Source: Endothia cerciana
Taxonomy: Eukaryota; Ascomycota; Sordariomycetes; Diaporthales; Cryphonectriaceae
DNA length: 64,000 nucleotides
Reading direction: 5' to 3'
Assembly: GCA_026119935.1 (NCBI GenBank)
Contig: JALRMH010000008.1
Coordinates: 372,001 to 436,000, forward strand
The number at the start of each line of letters is the position of its first letter. Positions within the stretch are counted from its first letter, which is position 1. Made by a program: the position numbers and the translations under genes. The notes beneath the pieces are model-generated. The model saw nothing but the letters and a program-made list of their open reading frames with translations, was not told where the DNA came from and made no database searches. Shown piece by piece: positions 46,899 to 56,150 of the stretch.

Positions 46899-49800
46899 AA
46901 TTCCCCGGAAGACCTCACCAATAGTAATCATCGTGCAGGAAGAAATAGCGCACCATGGCTGGTACCCAGATGTACCCTCACGCTCCGGCTTGGCTCCTGC
47001 TTGCGCCAGCAGGTTACGACGCACAAGCTCGAGGGGTTCAACGTCGCGCCCCTCCACGTACAAACCGCCCTCCTGACCAGGCCCTCGGACCCTACTATAA
47101 CACGCAGCCCATACGACCTGACATATAGAGCCATAAGTGCCGGTGCTATAGCCCCACGGCAGCCCGTCCGCCCCGGGGAACGAACAGAGAGGTCTGCGCC
47201 GTGGTCTTCCTGTGTGTGGGTGTGCGCCGTTTGGGGGGTTTCCGGGACCGAGGAGGGGGGGGGGACGCACCACCCACTGTGACCCTGGCCTCTCTTGGTC
47301 GGCGTAACTCGAAACGCATGGACCGTGACCGCGGAACATATGCCCGAAGGAGGATTGCAGCCCGGAAGCCAGGGCACCTGAGGGGCCAGCCGATTGCCGA
47401 GTGAGCCTGACCCGCTAAGGGGTGGTGTGGCACCGTGGCACCGCTGGAAGGGTTCGGTAAAGCAATGCGTGTCAATCCTAAAATAGTCCGTGGTAGCCTT
47501 GGTGCGCTGCCGTCACCGAGCGATCCAACCAGGCAGCCCTCTCGCCGCCCTGGTGCAGGCCATGCCGCAGGAGGTGGCCCCCCCCTCCCCCCAAAACGCA
47601 TTGCTGGCAGAGATGATCAATATCAAAGTTCAGGGAACGCCGCCGCGGGTACCGTCTTGAGAGGGGGGACATCCGCCGCCTCCTGGGAGCCCAGCGGTGC
47701 CGATCTGGACGGCAGGGGCTTGCTGCCGATCAGTTGCAGCTTGCAGGAGTACCCCCTACGTACTTTTGGGATCGACGGCGGCTCAGGCCCACGGCCATGG
47801 CCCCCGCCAGCGATACGTACTGCTACCATTGTAATACCATAGCATATTGCGTGGAGTGGACCCGGCAAGCCCACTTCCGGCAAGTACACGAGTCGTGGAC
47901 AGCCGTTGCAGGAGATGATCTATGCGGGCCTTGTTTCCCTGCGAACTCAATTTGCTGATGAGGGCAATGTTGAGGGCAGATCCCAGCGTTCTGGGTGGCC
48001 GTGACGAGGTAGGACTGGCCGGCCGGCCACCAATGCAGTCGCCTCCCAATCACGAAATCACGGGGAGCGACCTGCTGTGGGTAAGAGGACCAGCCTCTCC
48101 GACACGGTTGCAGCGCACAGAAAGTGCCTCGGCTTGATGGAGATTGCTGCTCGATGCTGGGGACGGCGATCCTGATGTCTCAGCTGCGGTTCCCACATCG
48201 CGTAGCGCCTGCTAGACGAACTTGCCAATACCAAACTCGCCTCACAGCGGGCGTTGAAGCTCGCCCAGGCGGTGGGAAGGCCGATGACGAACCTGGAACG
48301 ACGTTTAGCCGCGACCTGTCTCATGGAGGCGCAGGACCCATAACTTAGCGCTCGACGCCTCTCAAGCTTGCACCGTCCAGGGTAGACCATGCCATGCCGT
48401 CCCCCGGGCCTACGTTCAGACGGGCATCACAGGCTTGTCTGGCGCGTGCTTCCGTCATCCCATCTGCGCGGCATTTCGGAATCCACCAGTGGGGACTGAA
48501 GCTATTCGCATCTGGGATCTCATCCTCCGGCGGGTGCGCTGCGCACGAGACCATTGCTACCTTAACGGAAACAGTCGCCGTATCATGACTGGTACATCAA
48601 TGCCTTTATCTGTTGTACATTTGTGCTTCAGACCGAGGGCTGATGGCAGCCAGCTTCTTCATCCCATCGGTGCCGGGCCCGGTCTACTGGTAACTGCCGC
48701 CATGGCTACTCTCAGGGGACTGGAACAATATCCAAGGGCCTGCCGGGCCAAAACCTTCAAGCACGCCTCGTCCTGACCAGGCACCGGGTATCATGTGAGA
48801 TCAGAAATGGCCTCCCAAAGCCCAGCTTGGTGCGGCTTCTGAAACGCCACGAGATCCTTCTGGATCGGAAGTGGCCAGACCGGGGCAGTGAGTGAGTTGG
48901 CAGCCAGCTCCGGTGCAGACCTGGAGGCCGAGAGATGAATCTCGTTGAGGATGATGAGGCCGCTCGCAGCAGAGGCGCTCCCAGCAGCTCACATAGCTCT
49001 GGGCTTGAAGCTGCTCGGTTCGCAGGTTGCACCCCTTCCGCGTTCCCAACTCCGATCCATGGTCTCGCCTGCCACACACGTCGGGGACATGGACTGGCAA
49101 TAGCTGGCATCTCTTTGCTCGCCAGCAGAGTTGGGAATTACTTTGCTCAGCCGACGTAGGCGGATCACACTGGGCACAGTCCTGGCCTGGCCTGGCTTCT
49201 GCACGCACATAGCAGCCGCTCCCACGCCTCGTCTGCTCCTGACCCGGGACAGACAGGACGGTTACATTCGGACAGGATAGGCCTGAGCTTAAGCTCTGAT
49301 CCTGCCGTCGTGTCCCAGATTGGCGAGCTCCCCGAACTTCCTTGTTCTGTAGGTGAACCACGGTCGAGGTCGGCACTATTCGTCTGTGGCGCACAAGCGA
49401 GGGCGGAGCTCGAGTCGAGCTCAAGCCTCCTCCTCTCCTGTCGCCAATCTGTCGTCTGATGTCGGATAAGACAAGGCTATGAGGGTTCGGCAAGCCTTGG
49501 CGAGGGGCCATTGCCTGCTTTCATGCCGGATAGAGATTTCAAGCTATCTCTCTTGACCTGTGACGTGCCGTGTTTACAAACGACGATGAACCTCTCACGG
49601 AGTTGCATGTGGACAGAGGTGCCAGGCACTGCTGCCACCGCGATGGCCTCAACGTGGCTCGCGTACTGGCCCCTGCTGCCAATCTTTGAACTCCCCCGCG
49701 GACGCTGTGGCCCTGGAGACTTTCGTTTCACGGTTCCATGCCTCACGAGAACCTTGATCACATGCGGGGCCCACGCCCACTGGGCCAGGTGTCATTGGAC

Positions 49801-50940
49801 TTCCTGTGTGTCAAAGCCGCCATCCGTTGTGCCTCCCTCGCACCGCGCGAGAGTTTGGCCTGATGTTCGCCACTAGGCGACACCACAGACCCGGACCCGG
49901 ACGGCCGAATCCAAAGCATAACATCCTCGGCGAGGAAGCCCTGTATCGCCACGCCTCCCGCCCTCCGCAAGATGTAGCTTTCGGTACCGCCTTCAGGACA
50001 CCCAACTTCCCCGGAGCAACAAGAGGCACGTGTGGAGCTGCGGCCTTGATTATGAACCTTTCGTCCAGCCCGTCATCCGAAGTCTGGATCCCCTAATCTC
50101 CGTAACAGCTCGAAGCGCTGCCGCGACTGCACCCGCTACCACATCCTGATGTTGCAGACGAACGCTGCGTCTCAACCTTACCGCTGCCATCCGGCCGGTG
50201 ATCGATGAGCCAGGTCGACGGCGAAGCTTCAAGCTCGTCGGACCTGCGGCGCCGGTATTGCAACTCTGCTCAGCGGGTCGGACACCACCAGCATGGTGGT
50301 AAGTCTGCGTAGCCGGGACGACCGGCTTCGGATGACAGGGTCGACTAGCCTTCTCCTCTGATGCCCTTCCCTCTCTGACGGTGTTGTCCCCATCTGGCGC
50401 TGCCACCGCCCGCCTGGACTGGTATTGCAGCTGCCGCGTGCTCATCGGCAGCCTTCGTACGGTACGCGCGTATACCCCGCTCTCGGGCGGGCCGGGCTCT
50501 CGTATGCCCGGCTCACAGCGTAGCACGGCCTGCGATAGCGATGTTTCTGGATGGTAAGCCGCCGCCCGTCCGACCAGGTCACCCGTGGGCCGTGCGCGAA
50601 AGCCTGTCTGTCCTGTCTGTGTGTCGCCCGTGGGGTGGCAGATACGCGAGTCTCTGTGGCGAAGCTCGAGCCGTGATACTTTCCGACGGTCTGGTTTCGC
50701 CCGGCGGCTTCCCTCGCGTGCCGGCATCTCCCCGGCTCAGGGAGAGGCATGCTGTCAGCTGGGCCCGGGTGCCGTTGACCACGATGACGGCCATCTAGGT
50801 CGCTGTGCCCAATATCTGCCAACCCCAGAAAGTACCGGTGGGAAGAAGGGGCTACGCCAAGCCCACCTCCGCCCTGACTGCCGACCAAAGCCTATCCCGT
50901 CCCCATTGTGCACTGCATGCATGGCAGACGCTATGGCGCC

Positions 50941-50978
50941 CCCTCCCCTCCTCTCCCCTCCCCTCCCCTCCCCTCCCC
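50941..50978. repeat. CTCCC pentamer repeat
   Basis: Pyrimidine-only stretch with at least four CTCCC units, preceded by an imperfect copy. Confidence 0.85.
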
Positions 50979-52180
50979 ACCTTTCCCTCATGAACTCGGG
51001 CCCGGAGGGACAAGGGGGAAGGGCCCACGTGATGCCTGCTGCCTGCTGACGACTACAGGCCCAGTACGCCCTTGGGAACACAGTGATAACGTGACCGGGT
51101 GGGAGCTTTGACCGACGGTCCATGCGATCGACCGGGATGCAACACCGTTCCGCGCGGACCAGAATCCTGACTGCGGTGTGCGCGAATGTGCGCTCCCGGC
51201 CTGGGCCCCCGACTTAGCTGAACCACGGGTCTAGTTTGCCGCGCTGAGCGTTGGGTTTTCCCCGCCCGCTGATAAGATGGGGAGGGGGATGTTATATCGA
51301 CCGGGCCAACTGGACCGGCCGGGACGACAACATCCGGGGTATATCAGTCTTCTCGGGGCCTCGGAGATTGGGAGGCGCTACAGGGTCAGAGATTAAGTTG
51401 CGAGATGGACAGGGTTCCGACCCAGGGCGGGATAATCTTCGGCGGCAGACCTGACGACGAAGTTTGCCCCCAGCCCTTTTTGCTGCTGTAAGCGAGGGCG
51501 CTGCTGGGTCGGTTTTGGGCCGATCTCGAGCGGGCTCGGGCCCGTTCCGGGCACTCTGGGCGGACCTCTTGAGCAAATATAGGCCACAGCAGCCACCGAG
51601 CAGCCCCCCCCGGCAGCCCCGCCTGACACCGGACGAGGAGAGGACGAGGACGACGAGGACGACGAGGGACAAGGTCGTCGTGATTATTGGATGCGGCCAG
51701 CCTTTGCGGCGGGGCCAGGGTGGGCGCAGGATGGGGAATATACGAAGAGGGCCCACCCGGGCATTCGGGTCTCACGGAAAAAAATTGTCGTGATGGGAGA
51801 ACGAACTCGACGGTGACACTACATAAGTACCTAGAACAAAGACTGGCGACGCCCCCTCCCTCAACTGGACCGACAAGGATGAACTGTCCCAGTGCTGCCG
51901 GGCGGCGGTCGCCGACTTCCCCTCCCGCCGGTGGACTCTGCGCGTGCTGCTAGAGGCAACGAGGGATCGCGGGACGGAGACACAAAAAAAAAAAAGGGGG
52001 GAGAAAGAGAAAAAAAAACTTCTTCGGGCCGCCTGATGGATCTGTGCGGCCAGCCTCGGTCCCAGTGGCAAGGAATATATCATCAGAATACTGGGTAGAT
52101 AATAGAGACGGGGCTGTCAACACCACTGCTGAGGCACGCCTTACCAGCTCGCTGACATCGAATCTCTCTCTCACTTCACT

Positions 52181-52208
52181 TCACTCACTCACTCACTCAC
52201 TCACTCAC
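52181..52208. repeat. (TCAC)n microsatellite
   Basis: Seven TCAC units about 270 bp upstream of the adenine deaminase start, inside a longer CT-rich stretch that fits a promoter or 5' UTR. Confidence 0.9.
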
Positions 52209-52481
52209 CGTCTTTGCCATAGTACGCAGTAGTAGCCCCGTTGCCTCATTCTCCACCGGCTGCAGTTGATCCCACAGGGTCAGCAAACTCGGGAAGCCTC
52301 CGCTCTCGTCGAGTCGGGAAGCGGCAGGACAGAAAGTCGGTTCCGCCTCGAGAAGACACTGCAGGCTCATCACCGCCGTCTCCGCCGTCACCAAACTGCT
52401 CGACCACCGGAGGGGCGGGGAGAGTCTACTCATCACCTAAACTCACCCCACTGAAGGCCGCAAGCCGTCGCCCACCCAGAG

Positions 52482-53555
52482 ATGTGCAACCAGGCCATCC
52501 ACGGCTTCCTGGCCGCCCTGCCCAAGTGCGAGCACCACATGCACCTCGAGGGCTCCCTCGGCCCCGAGCTGCTCTTCCAGCTGTCCGAGCGGAACCAGAT
52601 CCCCCTCCCCTCCGCCGCCGAGGACCCGGCGTTCACGTCCGCCGCCGCCCTCTACGAGCGGTACGCCAACTTCACCTCGCTCGACGACTTCCTGCACTAC
52701 TACTACATCGGCTTCACGGTGCTCGTCCGCGAGTCGGACTTCGAGGACCTGGCCTACGCCTACTTCACCAAGGCCGCGGCGCAGGGCGTGCGGCACGCCG
52801 AGGTCTTCTTCGACCCGCAGGTGCACCTGGGCCGCGGCATCGCCTACGCCACCATCGTCGGCGGCTTCACGCGCGCCCGCGCCCGCGCCGAGGCGGACCT
52901 CGGCGTCACGAGCCTGCTGGTCCCGTGCCTGCTGCGGCACCTCCCCGTGCCGGACTCGCTGGCGTGCTTCCGGGCGATGCAGGGGGCGGGCCACTTCCGG
53001 GACGGCACGCTGGGCGGCCTGGGCCTGTGCTCGACCGAGCGGGACATGCCGCCGGGCCTGTGGCGGGAGGTCTACGCGCTCGCGGCCGCCGACGGCGTGC
53101 GGCTCACCGCGCACGCCGGCGAGGAGGGCCCCGCCGCGTACGTCACCGGGGCGCTGGACGAGCTCGGGGTCACGCGCATCGACCACGGCGTCAACGCGCG
53201 GGACGACGAGGCCCTCATGCGGAGGCTCGCGGCCGGCGGGACCATGCTGAGCGTGTGCCCGCTCTCCAACGTCGTGCTGCGGGGCGTGACGAGGGTGTCG
53301 GAGGTGCCGGTCCGCCTGTTCCTCGACAGGGGCGTCAGGTTCAGCATCAACAGCGACGACCCGGCCTACTTTGGCGGGTACATCCTGGAGAACTACTGCG
53401 CGGTGCAGGAGGCCTTCGGCCTGGGCGTGGAGGAGTGGCGGACGGTTGCGCGGAACGCGGTCGAGGGGAGCTGGTGTGGCGAGGAGAGGAAGGAGGTGCT
53501 GCTGGGGGAGATCGACAAGGTCGTGGGTGAGTGGAAGGACAAGGTCACGGCGTAG
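52482..53555 (+). CDS. aah1: Adenine deaminase (Aah1-type)
   Basis: Zinc-dependent hydrolase that converts adenine to hypoxanthine in purine salvage; cytosolic and nuclear in yeast. A single exon gives 357 residues, close to yeast Aah1. All metal and catalytic motifs of the adenosine/adenine deaminase fold are present: H19-M-H21-L-E-G-S near the N-terminus, H211-A-G-E-E (third zinc ligand and catalytic Glu), RIDHGVN with H235 and S291-D292-D293-P near the end. The motif order, compact length and PLSNVVLRGV (in place of the SN...L pattern of adenosine deaminases) favour adenine over adenosine as substrate. That assignment is by family resemblance, not proof. Codon use is very GC-rich, which leaves long shadow frames open. 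It lies tail to tail with the MCH1-like gene, 254 bp away. Confidence 0.95.
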   Translation: MCNQAIHGFLAALPKCEHHMHLEGSLGPELLFQLSERNQIPLPSAAEDPAFTSAAALYERYANFTSLDDFLHYYYIGFTVLVRESDFEDLAYAYFTKAAAQGVRHAEVFFDPQVHLGRGIAYATIVGGFTRARARAEADLGVTSLLVPCLLRHLPVPDSLACFRAMQGAGHFRDGTLGGLGLCSTERDMPPGLWREVYALAAADGVRLTAHAGEEGPAAYVTGALDELGVTRIDHGVNARDDEALMRRLAAGGTMLSVCPLSNVVLRGVTRVSEVPVRLFLDRGVRFSINSDDPAYFGGYILENYCAVQEAFGLGVEEWRTVARNAVEGSWCGEERKEVLLGEIDKVVGEWKDKVTA

Positions 53556-53681
53556 ATAGGAAAGGGTTCCCGCGGGTGTAGAAGGCGCGCAATCACTTGC
53601 ATGGGGCTCTGATATCTACCTCCATGGCTGCGCTGCCCATCAGCTGAGTGCAGACGACAGTATAATGTCAAAACCCATACT

Positions 53682-53695
53682 CCCCCCCCCCCCCC
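53682..53695. repeat. Poly(C)14 tract
   Basis: Run of 14 C in the 254-bp spacer between the convergent adenine deaminase and MCH1-like genes. Confidence 0.8.
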
Positions 53696-53809
53696 TTTCC
53701 CGAACGCCCAGCTTATGCGTGCTCAGCACGGGAGATCAAACGCCGGGGGACCAGGCCAGCGATACATAGGAACAAAGGGAAACCCGCCTGACGCTCTACA
53801 TGGCAACCT

Positions 53810-55585
53810 TCAGATCACAATACCTCTCTTCGTCCACCCATTCCTCCCCTTCCATGCCCACAGCACGAGTACGCACGCGGACCAGACGCTAGCCGCCATG
53901 CCCCAGTAAGCCGCGGAGTAGCACTGCGTTCCGTAGCAGAAGAGATCGCCGTTGCCGGCGTCGGGAGGGCTGGGGCTCCTCTCCGCCCCGGCCTGGTACA
54001 CGGCGGAGTAGACCGAGCCCCAGAGCGCGTTTCCGACCGCAGGGAAGGTGGCCACGATGCCCCAGTTCGTGCCAAAGTTCTCCACGCCCCAGATGATCGT
54101 GACGATGATGGGGGCGAGGGAGAAGAGGGCACCGTAGCCCGCGCCGACACTCGCGGAGACGATCCAGAAGCGTTCCCCGTGGTTCTGGATCGCGCCCGAG
54201 GCCAAGACCGCCATGCCGAGCGACAGCAAGAGGGCGAAGGAGATCAGAAACGTGACGCGGGAGACGGAGAACCTCATCCGGTGGAGCATGGTGGGCAGAG
54301 GCTCGGAGGAGGGGAACTGGAAGTGCTGCGTCGCAGGGCTAGGGGCCAGCAGGTCCGTGAGCGCACCGACGAGCAGCCGCACGGCGGTACTGGTCGCGCA
54401 GATGATGGAGACATGGGTTGCAGCCGAGGTTGCGGTGCCAAGCTGCATCTCCGCGGGAGGGTACAGCGTCTTGATGACGGTCCCCATGTTGTTGATGAAG
54501 GCCTCGGCAGGACCGATGGCCAAGAAGAAGGCGGCGGCGAAGAGCCACATGGTGTGGTCGCCGAGGAAGCGCCGGGTCTCGGCGTTCAGCACCCAGTTCT
54601 TCTTGAACCTCGCATCATCCTCAAAGTCCCTGGCCGGGTCCTGGAGCCCGGCATCCTCCCCATCCTCGTCGATGGGCACTGGCTCGAGATGGTCGAGCGT
54701 CCCATAGCCCGCGGCAGGGCGCGAAGGTGTGAACAAGGCGCTGCCGTCCAGGAGGCCGCTCCTCTCGAGCTCCTCGACGGCCTCGTCGATGAGCTCCTGC
54801 TCGTCGACGACCTTCATGGTGAACGTCCCGACGAGGCCGACCGTGAAGAGCAGGACGGCCAGGAAGAGGAAGAACAGGAAGCAGTCGACGTCCCCCCTGG
54901 AGCCATCCGGCAGTCGCTCGTACAGCAGCCTGCTGCCGACCTGACTCTGCCACAGCCCGCTCAGCCCGATCGCGGTGATGGGCACGGCCAGTGCCAGGCC
55001 CCGGTACTTGCCCTTGCCAAAGTTCTTGGCGCATGTTGCCACGGAGCCTATGTATAGAGCGCAGGATCCCATGCCGATCAGGACGAAGGCGAAGATCATG
55101 ACTGCATACGAGAACCGGTCCGGGCCGGGCCTCGGTGCCCCCGCGCCGTGCCTGTACAGCCCTGCGGCGAGCCCGTAGCCAACACCGAACAGGAGGGCCG
55201 AGAGCCCGGATAGGGGCGCGGGGCCGTATCGGTCGCAGGCATATCCGAACAGGGGCACTGGCAGGTAGAGCGCGAAGCTCGCGACCATGGCAACGCCGTT
55301 GACCTGATACTGCGAGTAGTGCAGGCGCTCCTGGAACAGATGCCCGTACAGCGAGAAGGCCGTGATGGAGCCTGCGCACAGCGCGGCCGCGACAGCGGTG
55401 ACGAAGGAGATGTTGCGCCTGGTCACGAGCAGGGAGTGACGCCTGCGGCGGTGGGAGGGCGTGGGAGAGTCGGAGCGGTAGGATGAGGCCGGGCTGCTGT
55501 GGACGGAGGAGGAGGCATCGTCGGTCGAGGAGGTCGGCTGCTCGAGGACACTGCCGCCGCCGCTCGACGTCGCGGCACCGGCCAT
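53810..55585 (-). CDS. mch1: MFS transporter, MCH1 / nodulin-like family
   Basis: Multi-pass membrane protein of the monocarboxylate-transporter-like MCH1 group; vacuolar membrane location is expected from yeast, and the substrate is not established. A single exon from the ATG at 55585 gives 591 residues. Residues 1-57 are a Ser/Thr-rich cytoplasmic tail. The first membrane segment starts at 59 (ISFVTAVAAALCAGSITAFS), followed by SLYGHLFQERLHYSQYQVN and GYACDRYGP, as in the nodulin-like domain. A long acidic cytosolic loop (about 280-340) splits two six-helix halves. The second half starts at DHTMWLFAAAFFLAIGPAEA and contains NNMGTVIKTL. The frame stays open 58 codons further upstream to 55759, but that part encodes an alternating His-Arg repeat from a GTGACG array, so the inner ATG is chosen. 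It is divergent from the F-box gene. Confidence 0.9.
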   Translation of the reverse strand: MAGAATSSGGGSVLEQPTSSTDDASSSVHSSPASSYRSDSPTPSHRRRRHSLLVTRRNISFVTAVAAALCAGSITAFSLYGHLFQERLHYSQYQVNGVAMVASFALYLPVPLFGYACDRYGPAPLSGLSALLFGVGYGLAAGLYRHGAGAPRPGPDRFSYAVMIFAFVLIGMGSCALYIGSVATCAKNFGKGKYRGLALAVPITAIGLSGLWQSQVGSRLLYERLPDGSRGDVDCFLFFLFLAVLLFTVGLVGTFTMKVVDEQELIDEAVEELERSGLLDGSALFTPSRPAAGYGTLDHLEPVPIDEDGEDAGLQDPARDFEDDARFKKNWVLNAETRRFLGDHTMWLFAAAFFLAIGPAEAFINNMGTVIKTLYPPAEMQLGTATSAATHVSIICATSTAVRLLVGALTDLLAPSPATQHFQFPSSEPLPTMLHRMRFSVSRVTFLISFALLLSLGMAVLASGAIQNHGERFWIVSASVGAGYGALFSLAPIIVTIIWGVENFGTNWGIVATFPAVGNALWGSVYSAVYQAGAERSPSPPDAGNGDLFCYGTQCYSAAYWGMAASVWSACVLVLWAWKGRNGWTKRGIVI

Positions 55586-55672
55586 GGTTCCTGCGGGTGG
55601 CTGGGTCCCTGCACAAGACAAGTGCTGCCGTGAGAGAGGAGAGGGAACGAAGGCGGAGAAAGGGATGGAGAG

Positions 55673-55707
55673 GTGACGGTGACGGTGACGGTGACGGTGA
55701 CGATGAC
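55673..55707. repeat. GTGACG hexamer repeat
   Basis: Five to six GTGACG units, the last one mutated. On the minus strand it stays in frame with the MCH1-like gene and would read as alternating His and Arg. Confidence 0.9.
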
Positions 55708-55910
55708 GCTTGACCGAGTCAAAGTACTCCCTGCCTTGGCTGTTGGGGAGACGAGGCAAGGGAGTGTGGCCGCTGATTAGATAAGGTAAGGGTCCTCACT
55801 CGGTAACTAACGGCACCCTCTGTCATCCTCGCTCGTAAACATTTGAACCCACCAACGTGACGGACGCCCCACCAAACGTGGCGACCCACCACCCTCGCGC
55901 AATCACTATT

Positions 55911-55943
55911 CATCCATCCATCCATCCATCCATCCATCCATCC
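55911..55943. repeat. (CATC)n microsatellite
   Basis: Eight CATC units upstream of the F-box gene. Read in the F-box frame they give the pattern IHPS, which makes an artificial in-frame upstream extension. Confidence 0.9.
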
Positions 55944-56150
55944 CACCACCAGCATGGTCTGGCGACGCAGGCCTGGGATCCTATCACGGCCAGGAGGCAG
56001 TCCACCACCGCGGCCTGTCCTGTCGGTCACGGGATGACAGGCTGGCAGGGAGGTGTCCCGACATGGGGACAGCTCGAGAGCTACCCCCACGTGAGGGAGT
56101 CAGTCAGTGCTGCGCAGAGAGTGACCAACACCCTGCCATCCTACCCTTCA

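Larger units (their letters stand above)
39581..52481. other. Gene-free block of about 12.9 kb
   Basis: No coding region can be supported. Open frames reach about 285 codons but are scattered over all six frames, have Arg/Pro/Ser-biased composition, no recognisable motif and no partner exons. Base composition is not AT-rich, so it does not look like classic RIP-mutated or centromeric DNA. Visible elements: G16 (40035-40050), (CA)n (41443-41467), AGCCCTGGG-like repeats (43620-43658), T-rich/A array (44276-44308), (GTAT)n (46038-46059), C14 (46885-46898), CTCCC repeats (50941-50978) and (CACT)n (52181-52208). The first several hundred bases hold the Zn2Cys6 promoter and the last few hundred that of adenine deaminase. 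Confidence 0.5.
55586..56150. promoter_or_regulatory. Divergent intergenic region between the MCH1-like and F-box genes
   Basis: This 565-bp spacer separates two divergently transcribed genes and must hold both promoters. It contains a GTGACG hexamer array (55673-55707) on the MCH1 side and a CATC tetramer array (55911-55943) on the F-box side. No specific factor site is claimed. Confidence 0.55.

Noticed and set aside
48801..49511. 236-codon minus-strand frame
   Set aside because: Cys/Arg/Ser-rich with no regular zinc-finger spacing; competing frames on both strands.
50050..50727. 225-codon minus-strand frame
   Set aside because: Arg/Pro-rich, no motif, typical of random open sequence in GC-rich DNA.
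52241..53530. 429-codon plus-strand frame overlapping adenine deaminase
   Set aside because: Another frame of the same very GC-rich exon, Arg/Gly/Pro-rich; the deaminase frame has all metal-binding motifs.
54179..55616. Long frames on both strands within the MCH1-like gene
   Set aside because: Shadows of one membrane-protein exon; only the chosen frame gives hydrophobic helices.
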